Position numbers and translations under genes: made by a program. From Lewinellaceae bacterium (GTDB lineage Bacteria; Bacteroidota; Bacteroidia; Chitinophagales; Saprospiraceae): a stretch of 64,000 bases of DNA. Shown here in pieces: positions 1 to 8,874 of the stretch. The stretch lies in contig JACJYH010000006.1 of NCBI GenBank assembly GCA_020636195.1, positions 124,001-188,000 on the forward strand. The letters are read 5' to 3'. The notes under the pieces were generated by a model. It was not told the origin of the DNA. It ran no database searches and saw only the letters and a program-made list of their open reading frames with translations. Numbering within the stretch: position 1 is the first letter of the stretch; each line of letters opens with the position of its first letter.

Positions 1-258
1 CACAGTGACTGACTGTGATTTGTAACCAATATACGATATCGTTAGTAGGATGCTATCTGCTTTCTCCAAGGTGATGCTGTAAAATCCATAGGTATTGCTC
101 ACTGTTCCACTTTGCGATGCTGAATGGTAAATATTACATCCTATAAGTTTTTCTCCGGATGATGCATCTTCTACATATCCAGAAATGGTGACTTTTTGAC
201 CTGTCAGTATGCTACTGAAAAGCAAAAAGATGAGTGTTTTAAAGATTTGCTTTTGCAT
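1..258 (-). CDS. TonB-dependent receptor-like protein, N-terminal part (cut by window start)
   Basis: The frame is open from an ATG at 258 to the window edge, 86 codons, so the gene continues outside. The product starts with a signal peptide (MQKQIFKTLIFLLFSSILTG, cleavage near Gln21) followed by a carboxypeptidase-regulatory-like beta-sandwich (VTISGYVEDASSGEKLIG ... GTVSNTYGFYSITL ... SYIGYKSQSV). In Bacteroidota this domain sits in front of the plug of SusC/TonB-dependent receptors and also in front of DUF5686-type proteins. A TonB-dependent receptor is the likelier reading, but the plug and barrel are not visible here. It is divergent from rnr. Confidence 0.7.
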   Translation of the reverse strand, partial: MQKQIFKTLIFLLFSSILTGQKVTISGYVEDASSGEKLIGCNIYHSASQSGTVSNTYGFYSITLEKADSILLTISYIGYKSQSVTV

Positions 259-454
259 TTTTTATTGAAATTATAATCTTGAACTATTTCATTTAATTGT
301 TAATGATGGCATTTCGCTGCCTATATGACATTATTTTAACGTTTATATAATTTTACATTAAAATGAAATTTCTTTTGTCCCATAATTTAAAAATGACCTT
401 TTATATTCCGGATTATCTACTAATTTTGTATTTTCTAATTCAACTCATCGATAG

Positions 455-2632
455 ATGCAAAGGCGCCCTCGCTCACTGAAACCTGAACACCTGGAGCAAC
501 AGATTGTAAAACTGCTAAGTAAAAACCCAAGAACAAGGTACAACCTTCATCAGATATTCAGAAAAATAAACATTGGCAACCCAAAAGAGGAAGTTATTAA
601 TATCCTTTCAAAGTTACAAAGTAAAGGAAAAATCGTCAAGTTTGCAGGAGACAGATATAAGTGGGAAACGATGGCAACCGAATTTGCTGAAAAAGTCAAA
701 AAGTCACGCAAGGAAGAAACTATCTTATATTCAGGTATTGTAGATATGACCCGATCCGGCGCAGCTTATATCATCAATACAGAGAGCGTCGTAGATATCT
801 ATGTACATGCAAAAAATCTCAAAGGCGCACTTCACAAGGATGAAGTAACCGTGGCTGTGCCCATCAGCAAGAAAAGTCGTAGGCCTGAAGGTGTCGTCGT
901 AAGTATAGATAAAAGGGACTTAAAACGCATCGTTGGTCATATCGATATGTTTGATAATTATGCTATTGTAAGGCCTGAAAATGACAAAATCTATCCCGAT
1001 GTGTATGTTCATTTTGATGAAAGTTTGGAAACAAATCAAGGGGATAGGGTGATCGCTGAGATTACTGATTATGGCAAAACAGGCTCAAAAAGAGTGTGGG
1101 GAAAGGTACTCAAATTACTCGAAAACCTGAGTCATCATGAAATGACCATGCAGAGTATTTTGTTTTCAAATGGATTCGACCCGACATTTCCGGAAGACGC
1201 TGAGGCAGAAGTGGCTGCAGTGGATGGGAAAGTCACAACTGATGAAATTTTGAAGCGCAGAGATTTCAGAACTGTCACGACATTTACCATTGATCCGGCT
1301 ACGGCTAAGGATTTTGATGACGCCATCTCTATCCAATTTTTAGAAAATGAAACCATAGAAATCGGCGTTCACATTGCTGATGTCACCCATTTTCTAAACG
1401 AAGGCAGCGCCCTTGATCAGGAAGCTGGTGCGCGTACCACTTCTGTTTACTTAGTGGATCGGGTTTGCCCGATGTTGCCTGAAAGACTGAGCAACGATCT
1501 GTGTTCTCTCAATCCACATGAAGATAAATTTACTTTTTCAGCCGTATTTACTTTTGATAAAGAATTTGATGTCATCGGAGAATGGTATGGAAAAACCATC
1601 ATCCATTCTGATAGAAGATTCACCTATGAAGAAGCCCAAGAAAACATGGAAACTCAGACAGGAGATTTCTCTAAAGAATTGACCATTTTAAACAAAATAG
1701 CATACAAACTGAGAGAAGAGCGCTTTGATCAAGGCGCCATTAGTTTTGAATCCGAGGAATTGCAGTTTATCCTTGATGAAAATAATATGCCTATCGGAAT
1801 GTACGTCAAAGAAAGAAAAGACGCCCACAAACTCATTGAAGAATTTATGTTGTTGGCCAATAGATACGTGGCTACTTTCATCGCTAAGAAAGCAAAACCA
1901 AAAATCCCATTTGTGTATAGAATTCATGACCTGCCAAACCCTGAGAAACTTGAAGATTTCGCAAGATTTGCAGGTGAGCTCGGATTTCAATTTAGGACTG
2001 ACACACCAGATCACATTGCGACTTCTTTCAACCGCTTGGCAGAAGAATCTCAGATAAACTCTTCCTTGAAACTTTTGGAACCTTTGGCGATCAGAACCAT
2101 GTCAAAAGCCGAATATTCTACCGAAAACATTGGACATTATGGTCTCGGATTTGAATATTACTGCCATTTTACATCACCTATTCGGAGATACGCCGATGTG
2201 CTTGTGCATAGGATTTTATTTCAAAACTTAAAGTCCATCCATCGTGAAGATCAGCAAAAATTGGAAGCCAAATGCAAGCACATTTCAGAGATGGAAAAAA
2301 GGGCCAGCGATGCTGAAAGAGAATCTGTCAAGTACATGCAAACCATTTATATATCTCAGTTTATTGGTAAGACATTTGAAGGCATCATTTCCGGAATCAT
2401 CGAGAAAGGGATCTTCGTAGAATTGGTCGAGAATAAGGTTGAAGGATTGATTCTTTTTGATAGCATGGGTGGAGGATTCGAAATGTCCACATCTCGATTA
2501 AAAGCAAGAAATAGATTTTCAGGTGATGTATTAACTATTGGACAAGAAATTTGGGTCAAAGTCATTTCAGCAGATCCAGATACCAAGAGGACAGATTTCC
2601 AGTGGATTGACTCACAAGAAAGGTCAAATTAA
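455..2632 (+). CDS. rnr: Ribonuclease R (RNase II/R family 3'-5' exoribonuclease)
   Basis: This processive 3'-5' exoribonuclease degrades structured RNA in the cytoplasm. The 725-residue product has the full family order: N-terminal winged helix (about 10-65), cold-shock/OB domains (about 90-220), the RNB catalytic core with the acidic cluster DPATAKDFDDA near residue 280, and a C-terminal S1 domain (about 635-720, GIISGIIEKGIFVEL). Length is normal for RNase R, and the N-terminal helix domain separates it from RNase II. The start is the ATG at 455. The stop TAA shares one base with the ATG of the next gene (TAATG), so the two are probably translated together. Confidence 0.95.
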   Translation: MQRRPRSLKPEHLEQQIVKLLSKNPRTRYNLHQIFRKINIGNPKEEVINILSKLQSKGKIVKFAGDRYKWETMATEFAEKVKKSRKEETILYSGIVDMTRSGAAYIINTESVVDIYVHAKNLKGALHKDEVTVAVPISKKSRRPEGVVVSIDKRDLKRIVGHIDMFDNYAIVRPENDKIYPDVYVHFDESLETNQGDRVIAEITDYGKTGSKRVWGKVLKLLENLSHHEMTMQSILFSNGFDPTFPEDAEAEVAAVDGKVTTDEILKRRDFRTVTTFTIDPATAKDFDDAISIQFLENETIEIGVHIADVTHFLNEGSALDQEAGARTTSVYLVDRVCPMLPERLSNDLCSLNPHEDKFTFSAVFTFDKEFDVIGEWYGKTIIHSDRRFTYEEAQENMETQTGDFSKELTILNKIAYKLREERFDQGAISFESEELQFILDENNMPIGMYVKERKDAHKLIEEFMLLANRYVATFIAKKAKPKIPFVYRIHDLPNPEKLEDFARFAGELGFQFRTDTPDHIATSFNRLAEESQINSSLKLLEPLAIRTMSKAEYSTENIGHYGLGFEYYCHFTSPIRRYADVLVHRILFQNLKSIHREDQQKLEAKCKHISEMEKRASDAERESVKYMQTIYISQFIGKTFEGIISGIIEKGIFVELVENKVEGLILFDSMGGGFEMSTSRLKARNRFSGDVLTIGQEIWVKVISADPDTKRTDFQWIDSQERSN

Positions 2633-3024
2633 TGAAAATAACAAACCTTTTGGAACTTCAAGCACATCTACCTGAGCAAGAATGGATACTAACAGACATA
2701 TTGAGAGAAGTTGTAAAACAAAATTTACCTCGGTATTGTAAAGAGAAAATTGCCTTCAATGTGCCATATTTTTATGGTAACAAAGGCATATGTATCATCT
2801 GGCCGGCTTCCATTCCCAAAGGAGGTATAAAAAATGGTGTTTTGTTTGGATTTTGGCAGGGTTACTTACTGGATGATAAAAATAGATACCTTGTTAGGGG
2901 AACCAATAAAAAAGTTTTTTATAAAATTTATCATGATCCCGTTGACATTGATTTAAATGCGATTTCAGCATTATTGGAAGATGCAGTCAGATTAGATGCT
3001 ACATTCAAGCTATCAAGACGTTAA
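2632..3024 (+). CDS. DUF1801 family protein
   Basis: This 130-residue protein resembles the DUF1801 (YdhG-like) fold: an N-terminal helix, a KIAFNVPYFYGNKGICII strand pair, then FGFWQGYLLDD and a C-terminal helix. Family members are small soluble proteins without an established biochemical role. Its start overlaps the rnr stop by one base, so it is likely expressed with rnr. A second, more typical DUF1801 gene lies at 32931-33386. Function unknown. Confidence 0.75.
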   Translation: MKITNLLELQAHLPEQEWILTDILREVVKQNLPRYCKEKIAFNVPYFYGNKGICIIWPASIPKGGIKNGVLFGFWQGYLLDDKNRYLVRGTNKKVFYKIYHDPVDIDLNAISALLEDAVRLDATFKLSRR

Positions 3025-3053
3025 AAAAATTAGCAATACAAAAAATCTTTTTG

Positions 3054-3061
3054 TAACTTTG
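3054..3061 (+). promoter_or_regulatory. Candidate -7 promoter element for the M48 gene
   Basis: TAACTTTG matches the Bacteroidota sigma-70 -7 consensus TAnnTTTG and lies 23 bases before the ATG at 3085. No clear -33 TTTG is seen at the expected spacing. Confidence 0.45.
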
Positions 3062-3084
3062 TAATACATAAATTAAGAATACAT

Positions 3085-3921
3085 ATGTTTGGTAGAAGAA
3101 CGAATCAAGGTTATGACGGCTATCCACAGCAGGGAAGACGTGGTAATTTAAAGATTACTATTATCATCGGCCTTGTGATGGCCGGTTTTGCTTTGTTTAA
3201 ATATTACAGTGCAGAACAAGTGAATCCAATCACTGGTGAAAAACAACATATTTCTATCTCAGCAGATCAAGAAATTGCGATAGGTCTGCAAAGTGCACCT
3301 CAGATGATTCAACAATATGGTGGATTATATCCAGATCAAAAAACCCAAGACCTTGTAAAGCAAGTAGGTCAAAAACTGGTGCAAGGTACCATCGCTGCCA
3401 AGTCTGAATATCCGTATGAATTTTATGTGCTCTCTGATCCGAATACGGTTAATGCTTTTGCATTACCGGGCGGTCAGGTGTTCATTACCACAGCGCTTTT
3501 GGGTAGATTGGAAAATGAAGCACAACTTGCAGGAGTTTTAGGTCACGAAATTGGACACGTCATTCATAGACACGGCGCAGAGCGAATAGCTAAAATGGAT
3601 CTTACCGAAGGTCTGACAGGTGCTGCGGTCATAGCTGCCGGAGACTACCAAAGTGCTCAATTCGCACAAATGGTTGGCAACCTAATCAATATGAAATATG
3701 GCCGTGATCAAGAGTTGGAATCAGATGATTTCGGTGTACGCCTGCTTATAGAAGCAGGATATGATCCTCAAGCATTGATGGGCGTCATGGACATTTTAGA
3801 GCAATCATCTGGTGGCCAAACAGTTCCGGAATTTCAAAGTACACACCCTTCTCCGGAAAACAGAAGAGAAAAAATTATGGAAGCCATCAAAAAGTATAAT
3901 TCCGGTGAGGGTACGCATTGA
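3085..3921 (+). CDS. M48 family metallopeptidase (membrane-anchored)
   Basis: This is a zinc metalloprotease of the M48 (HtpX/BepA/YggG-like) family. After a Gly/Gln/Arg-rich N-terminus there is one membrane anchor (about residues 23-41), then the peptidase domain with HEIGH at residues 154-158 as the zinc-binding HExxH, and a downstream ELESDDFG segment (about 210-217) that supplies the third ligand Glu212. The 278-residue length suits the short periplasmic M48 proteins that act in envelope quality control; that role is inferred from the family. The next gene starts 17 bases before its stop. Confidence 0.9.
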   Translation: MFGRRTNQGYDGYPQQGRRGNLKITIIIGLVMAGFALFKYYSAEQVNPITGEKQHISISADQEIAIGLQSAPQMIQQYGGLYPDQKTQDLVKQVGQKLVQGTIAAKSEYPYEFYVLSDPNTVNAFALPGGQVFITTALLGRLENEAQLAGVLGHEIGHVIHRHGAERIAKMDLTEGLTGAAVIAAGDYQSAQFAQMVGNLINMKYGRDQELESDDFGVRLLIEAGYDPQALMGVMDILEQSSGGQTVPEFQSTHPSPENRREKIMEAIKKYNSGEGTH

Positions 3922-5227
3922 TGCAAAAATACTTGCATTTCTGATTTGTTCCATTTGGATTTTTGGTTGTTCACAGAAGCCATATCGTGATGTCTTAAAA
4001 TTAGATCAAAAGGTGATTACAATTGATAAGGGAGCATCACGTTTAGGCCCTTGCGAACCATCCATTTGCATCAATCCTGAAAACCCTAATGAAGTCTTTG
4101 CCGGTGCCGTTCTAAATCATGCTTATAGAAGTTTGGACGGAGGTAAAACTTGGGAGAAAAATAAGTTGAAGTCCAGCTATGGTGTGTATGGAGATCCAGT
4201 GGTAAAGGTTACAAAAGGTGGCCGAGTGTTGTACTGCCATTTGGCTGATCCTAAAAACAACCCTTACCGAAGCAAAGAATTTTTAGATAGAATAGTTGTA
4301 CAATCATCATCAGACCACGGAAGGTCATGGACAGATGGTGCGTTTCCACCTTGTAACCACGAAAAAGACCAAGACAAGCCATGGTTATATTGCAGCCCTA
4401 ATGACAGCAACCTCGTCCTCATGGCATGGACAGAATTTGACAAATACGGAAGTTCTGATAAAAATGATAAATCAAGAATTCTGTTTTCTCAATCTCAAGA
4501 TGGCGGACTTTCATGGTCTGAAGGAAAGGTGATTTCTACATATGAAGGAGATTGTCTTGATGGAGATAGGACGACTGAAGGTGCACCTCCAGTGGTTGGT
4601 GTCGATGGCACATACTATGTCGTTTGGGCATATGATGATTCCTTATACCTAAACATGTCAAAGGATAAAGGTGTAACTTGGTTGGAAGCTGAACGAGCTG
4701 TTGCGCCCCAAAAAGGTGGATGGGCATACGAAATTCCGGGAATTGGCAGGGCCAATGGCATGCCTGTCATCTTGTGTGACCATAGCCAAGGACCTAGGAA
4801 TGGATACCTATATATCTCATGGAGCGACCAAAGTTCTGGTGAAGATGATACAGATGTTTGGATGATCGCTTCATTTGACAAAGGTGTAACTTGGACAGAA
4901 AAGAAAAGGGTCAACGATGACGAGAAAGGTCATCATCAGTTTTTCTCATGGATGGATATAGACCAATCCAATGGCGACCTCTATTGGGTGTTTTACGATA
5001 GAAGGAATCATAAAGATGTCTCTACCGATGTATTTCTTGCTCGCTCAGTAGATGGTGGAAAAACCTTCTCAAATTATATAATTTCTGATGCACCTTTTAT
5101 CCCCCAAAGCAATGTATTTTTTGGTGATTACAATGATATTTCAGTACATCATGGTATGGTGAGGCCTATTTGGACAAGATTGGACGAAACGATATTATCT
5201 GTTCAAACATCTCTAATTCAATTTTAA
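3905..5227 (+). CDS. Asp-box (BNR/sialidase-fold) lipoprotein
   Basis: The product is a predicted beta-propeller with six Asp-box motifs (S-x-D-x-G-x-T/S-W): SLDGGKTWE, SSDHGRSWT, SQDGGLSWS, SKDKGVTWL, SFDKGVTWT and SVDGGKTFS, at roughly residues 76, 134, 196, 251, 323 and 381. The frame is open back to 3812, but I prefer the GTG at 3905, which gives a compact lipoprotein signal (RIDAKILAFLICSIWIFGC) with lipobox IFGC; the upstream part only copies the end of the M48 gene in another frame. Asp boxes occur in sialidases but also in many non-enzymatic propellers. I did not identify the sialidase catalytic arginine triad, so activity is open. Confidence 0.8.
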   Translation: MRVRIDAKILAFLICSIWIFGCSQKPYRDVLKLDQKVITIDKGASRLGPCEPSICINPENPNEVFAGAVLNHAYRSLDGGKTWEKNKLKSSYGVYGDPVVKVTKGGRVLYCHLADPKNNPYRSKEFLDRIVVQSSSDHGRSWTDGAFPPCNHEKDQDKPWLYCSPNDSNLVLMAWTEFDKYGSSDKNDKSRILFSQSQDGGLSWSEGKVISTYEGDCLDGDRTTEGAPPVVGVDGTYYVVWAYDDSLYLNMSKDKGVTWLEAERAVAPQKGGWAYEIPGIGRANGMPVILCDHSQGPRNGYLYISWSDQSSGEDDTDVWMIASFDKGVTWTEKKRVNDDEKGHHQFFSWMDIDQSNGDLYWVFYDRRNHKDVSTDVFLARSVDGGKTFSNYIISDAPFIPQSNVFFGDYNDISVHHGMVRPIWTRLDETILSVQTSLIQF

Positions 5228-5236
5228 TTTATCAGT

Positions 5237-5740
5237 ATGAGGACTTTTTTAAGATTGATGATACTAGTTTTGTGTGTTACTACCATCATTCATGGTCAAA
5301 CAACATTGAATTTAGAAATCAAGTATGAGGTCAAACCAATAAAATTCTACTCAGGTGATAAATTAACTTTTAAATCCAAAGACTTCCCTGATAGCTGGCA
5401 AACCCATAAAATAGATAAGTTTTTACTGGATGATGGCGTGATACTCTTTGACGATACTATGTATCAGATTGAAGATATCACAGCTGTGAAAGTTCATCAG
5501 AAAACCAGTTCTGTTATTGGTCACTTGTTGAAAGGTTTTGCAGCAGGTTGGGTACTCTTTGGTACCCTTGGATCATTGGCTACCGGAAAGAAGTTTCTGA
5601 AAGAAGATATTTACATTGGTGCCGCAGCAGGTGTTTTGGGTTTTTTATTTGGAAATGTCTTCTCCCATAAGGTTTATAACATAGGCTCCAATCATCATCT
5701 AAGACTTGTAGATGTCTCAATTATCGCTCCTCAGCCGTAG
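5237..5740 (+). CDS. Hypothetical exported protein with two hydrophobic segments
   Basis: I do not recognise this 167-residue protein. It has an N-terminal signal peptide (LRLMILVLCVTTIIHGQ, cleavage near Gln21), a short beta-rich region, and two hydrophobic stretches (about residues 95-115 and 128-143) rich in Gly and Ala. It follows the Asp-box lipoprotein by 9 bases, so the two are probably co-transcribed. The layout suggests an envelope protein. Confidence 0.7.
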   Translation: MRTFLRLMILVLCVTTIIHGQTTLNLEIKYEVKPIKFYSGDKLTFKSKDFPDSWQTHKIDKFLLDDGVILFDDTMYQIEDITAVKVHQKTSSVIGHLLKGFAAGWVLFGTLGSLATGKKFLKEDIYIGAAAGVLGFLFGNVFSHKVYNIGSNHHLRLVDVSIIAPQP

Positions 5741-5789
5741 CTAAATTATTATTTTTTAATAAATATTATAAAATAATGTAATATGTAAG

Positions 5790-5797
5790 TACATTTG
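5790..5797 (+). promoter_or_regulatory. Candidate -7 promoter element
   Basis: TACATTTG fits TAnnTTTG and lies 14 bases before the ATG at 5812, inside a very AT-rich spacer. Confidence 0.4.
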
Positions 5798-5811
5798 CAT
5801 AAAATATTATT

Positions 5812-6420
5812 ATGTCTGGATCAGAGCACCCTTATATCAAAGAAAATGCATCGCAATTTATTATGGATGTTGTGGATAAATACGATACTTCATCAGTGGA
5901 CGCAAGTGCATTGACACCTGGTGAGTTGAAGAGAATAGAATTGATGAGAATGATGAAGGAAGACAGTGATAAGGTAGAATACTTATGGATTTTATACTTT
6001 TTACAAGCTCTTATAGTCGTTTTCGGTCTTTGGTATATGTATATTTATGCATCGTATCTTCCGTTGATTCCTATCATTTTTGGATTTATTTATATAATAT
6101 TTTTAAGACAAATACTGCGTCATTATGCACAGAGGTTGCTCAGCCATAAAGACAATTTTGATACGTATCTTTTTGAAGGATTCAGCCTTAAGGAGATGAG
6201 ATACAATGCGGTTAAATTTGCCTATTTGGTATTTTTCCCATTTGCTGTATTTTTCATTTATTATGCATTTTTCAGCCATGAAGTGTATCTACCATGGTGG
6301 TTGTCTATGGTAGTAGCATTTGTTATATCGGGCTTGGGCTGGTTGTGGTACTTCAAGGATGACGCTGAAAAACTATCGAATCTAGAATCCGACCTCAATT
6401 CTCTGCAATATTTGAAATAA
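5812..6420 (+). CDS. Hypothetical membrane protein, four predicted helices
   Basis: This 202-residue protein has a soluble N-terminal part (about 1-57, with a NASQFIMDVVDKYDTSS helix) and four predicted membrane helices: two back to back (about 60-103) and two more (about 137-155 and 162-182). A short acidic tail follows. No catalytic motif is visible and I cannot assign a family. It lies 71 bases after the preceding gene with its own -7 element, and 7 bases before the glycosylase gene. Confidence 0.7.
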   Translation: MSGSEHPYIKENASQFIMDVVDKYDTSSVDASALTPGELKRIELMRMMKEDSDKVEYLWILYFLQALIVVFGLWYMYIYASYLPLIPIIFGFIYIIFLRQILRHYAQRLLSHKDNFDTYLFEGFSLKEMRYNAVKFAYLVFFPFAVFFIYYAFFSHEVYLPWWLSMVVAFVISGLGWLWYFKDDAEKLSNLESDLNSLQYLK

Positions 6421-6427
6421 ATTTCTC

Positions 6428-7129
6428 TTGACTGTTTATCAAGATTTTTTTAAATTTTGGGATGCCATAGATTTTGACATTTCTCTTCCTGACGGCATCA
6501 AAGTTCTGAATCCACATGAAGACAATCCGGAAATAAAAACGGTAATGGAGACTTTTTACAAGCAGTACTACTCAGATGATAAGAAGCGCGTGCTTGTTTT
6601 AGGTATCAACCCGGGAAGATTGGGTGCCGGAGCCACTGGAATTCCTTTTACTGATCCAAAGCGGCTCGTTGCTGAATGTCATATACCCTATCATGGTGCA
6701 GTTACCCATGAGCCATCATCTGTATTTGTGTATGATGTCATTCATGTTTGGGGAGGGCCAACACAATTTTACAATAAAATCTATATCAATTCTGTATGCC
6801 CTATTGGATTTGTAAAAGTCGATTTGCCCTCCGGCAAGGCAATTAACTACAATTATTATGACCGTCAGGATTTGACTAAGGCACTTCAAGGTCTCATACT
6901 TGCGAACCTTAAAACGCAACAATCAATTGCAAGGAATAATGATACTTGTGTAGTATTGGGTACAGGAAAAAATTATGAATATCTTAAACGACTGAATGAA
7001 CAATATCATTTATTTCGGAAAATTGTTCCATTAGAACATCCAAGATACATCATGCAGTATAAATCAAAATTGAAAGAGGATTATGTAAAAAAATATATAG
7101 ACACACTTGGAGAATTGGCTACCTCATAA
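6428..7129 (+). CDS. SMUG2-type uracil-DNA glycosylase family protein (DUF4918)
   Basis: The protein resembles the SMUG2/DUF4918 branch of the uracil-DNA glycosylase superfamily, base-excision enzymes that remove damaged pyrimidines. The key segment LGINPGRLGAGATGIPF (about residues 57-75) matches the SMUG motif 1 pattern GxNPGxxGxxxTGxPF, and VPLEHPRYIMQY near residue 200 matches the C-terminal motif with its HP pair. The start is a TTG at 6428; the first in-frame ATG, near 6543, would remove a conserved N-terminal part. The last 11 bases overlap the convergent PspC gene. Substrate is inferred from the family. Confidence 0.8.
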   Translation: MTVYQDFFKFWDAIDFDISLPDGIKVLNPHEDNPEIKTVMETFYKQYYSDDKKRVLVLGINPGRLGAGATGIPFTDPKRLVAECHIPYHGAVTHEPSSVFVYDVIHVWGGPTQFYNKIYINSVCPIGFVKVDLPSGKAINYNYYDRQDLTKALQGLILANLKTQQSIARNNDTCVVLGTGKNYEYLKRLNEQYHLFRKIVPLEHPRYIMQYKSKLKEDYVKKYIDTLGELATS

Positions 7130-7352
7130 TCCTTTCACTGGGTCTAAAAACCTTTCTTATACTTAACCAAAATGCTGTAATCAAATAGAGAATAATGGGT
7201 GAACCCAAGGTTAAAAAACTCGAGTAAATAAAATACATACGCACTCTCGAAGTATTCATGTGGAACTTTTCCGCGATATATCCACATACGCCGAAGCTAT
7301 ATTTTTCAATGAACGGTTGTAATTTTTGAGTGATAACTGACATGATTTTCAA
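7119..7352 (-). CDS. PspC domain protein
   Basis: This 77-residue protein has the PspC signature: GVCGYIAEKFHMNTSRVRMYF followed by a hydrophobic segment (about residues 41-66). PspC-type proteins are small inner-membrane proteins linked to envelope stress. A second in-frame ATG at 7343 could also be the start. The 3' end overlaps the convergent glycosylase gene by 11 bases. No other phage-shock gene is nearby. Confidence 0.75.
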   Translation of the reverse strand: MKIMSVITQKLQPFIEKYSFGVCGYIAEKFHMNTSRVRMYFIYSSFLTLGSPIILYLITAFWLSIRKVFRPSERIMR

Positions 7353-7404
7353 GAAATGTTCTTTGTTTTAATGTAAAAAATGGTGGAAAAGTTTAAAATT
7401 ACCA

Positions 7405-8874
7405 TTAAAATTTTTGAAACCAGTCATTAATTTGCTGTGTAGAGGATTCTTTAAACGTTTTGTGCATATACTCATTCGTCTGAGCATCATAAACGTAGTC
7501 CAAACCCCATGTGCGATGGTTCAAGCTCAACTGCTCCAATGCATCAATTATGTAATCCACCTCTGAATCCGTCGTCGTAGGATGGAAAGACATCCTTACC
7601 CATCCCGGTTTGTTGCAAAATATTCCTTTTGAAATCTCTTCAGTCAACAGTTTTGATTGCTCTTGAGACACGTGCAATAGATAATGGCCATACGTGCCCG
7701 CACACGAGCAACCGCCTCTCATTTGTATGCCAAATCTATCATTGAGAAGTTTTACAGCCAGATTAAAATGTAATCCTTCAATGTAAAATGAGATCACTGC
7801 CAACCTATTTTCATGGGCTTCAGCAAGAACTTTGAGGTTCGGTATAGACTTGAGCCTCGGCCAAACTCTTTCCAAGATCTCATGCTCCCTTTCCAATATA
7901 TTTTTGACACCCATTTTATCCTTCAGCTTGATGCAAAGTGCCACTCGTATCGTTTGTAAAAAACTAGGTGTGCCACCGTCCTCTCTAGCTTCTATTTCAT
8001 CGTGGTATTTGTGCTCTCCCCAAGGATTTGTCCAGTCCACAGTGCCACCTCCCGGATTATCCGGAATCTTATTGTTATACAGTTTTTGATTGAAGATTAA
8101 TATACCGCTACTTGATGGTCCTCCTAGGAATTTATGTGGAGAAAAATAGATGGCATCTAAGGCGCATAAAGGGTCTTCAGGGTGCATGTCTATTTCAATA
8201 TATGGCGCAGAACATGCAAAATCTACGAAGCAGAGACCGTCATTTTTATGCATGATTTTGGCTATTTCATGGTATGGTGTACTCAGACCTGTGACATTGG
8301 AACATGAAGTTACAGCAGCAATTTTTACTCGGCGATGTTGGTATTTTTTTATTAATTCATTGAATGCTTCCACATCCACCAATCCATCAGGATCGTGAGG
8401 CATTACCACTACATCTCCTATGGTTTCAATCCATGAAGTTTGATTAGAGTGGTGTTCCATGTGGGTCACAAAAATCACTGGTTTTTCATCTGAAGGCAGG
8501 TTCACTTTATCCTGAAAATTTTCATGCAATTTCAAACCAATAATCCTTTGCAATTTATTCACTACACCTGTCATGCCTGAATGTGAAGAAATCAGAATAT
8601 CGTTTTTATCCGCATTGACATGTTCCTTGATGATGTTTCTCGCTTTCTTGTACGCCAGCGTCATCATTGAACCCGTCATATTGGTTTCTGTGTGAGTATT
8701 GGCTACAAATGGAGCAATTTCATTGGAAAATATCTCTTCAATAGGGCGATACATCCTTCCACTGGCCGTCCAGTCAGCATAAACAATTTTTTGAATGCCA
8801 TATGGTGACTCGAAAGTCTGATCGGTGCCGATGATCTGCCGTCTGAATTGGTCAAAATACTTTTCTAAACTCAT
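7405..8874 (-). CDS. PLP-dependent aminotransferase class V-fold enzyme (cysteine desulfurase-like)
   Basis: A fold-type I PLP enzyme of the class V/NifS superfamily. The Schiff-base lysine is Lys248 in YFSPHKFLGGPSSSG, the PLP-ring Asp is Asp218 in FVDFACSAPY, and HMEHHSNQTSW near 138-148 is the substrate-side motif of the group. At 489 residues it is longer than IscS/SufS (about 400). MRGGCSCAGTYG near 395 holds cysteines in the region where desulfurases carry the catalytic one, but no Fe-S assembly genes adjoin it, so the reaction is open. Its ATG overlaps the glmM stop by four bases (ATGA), indicating translational coupling. Confidence 0.8.
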   Translation of the reverse strand: MSLEKYFDQFRRQIIGTDQTFESPYGIQKIVYADWTASGRMYRPIEEIFSNEIAPFVANTHTETNMTGSMMTLAYKKARNIIKEHVNADKNDILISSHSGMTGVVNKLQRIIGLKLHENFQDKVNLPSDEKPVIFVTHMEHHSNQTSWIETIGDVVVMPHDPDGLVDVEAFNELIKKYQHRRVKIAAVTSCSNVTGLSTPYHEIAKIMHKNDGLCFVDFACSAPYIEIDMHPEDPLCALDAIYFSPHKFLGGPSSSGILIFNQKLYNNKIPDNPGGGTVDWTNPWGEHKYHDEIEAREDGGTPSFLQTIRVALCIKLKDKMGVKNILEREHEILERVWPRLKSIPNLKVLAEAHENRLAVISFYIEGLHFNLAVKLLNDRFGIQMRGGCSCAGTYGHYLLHVSQEQSKLLTEEISKGIFCNKPGWVRMSFHPTTTDSEVDYIIDALEQLSLNHRTWGLDYVYDAQTNEYMHKTFKESSTQQINDWFQKF

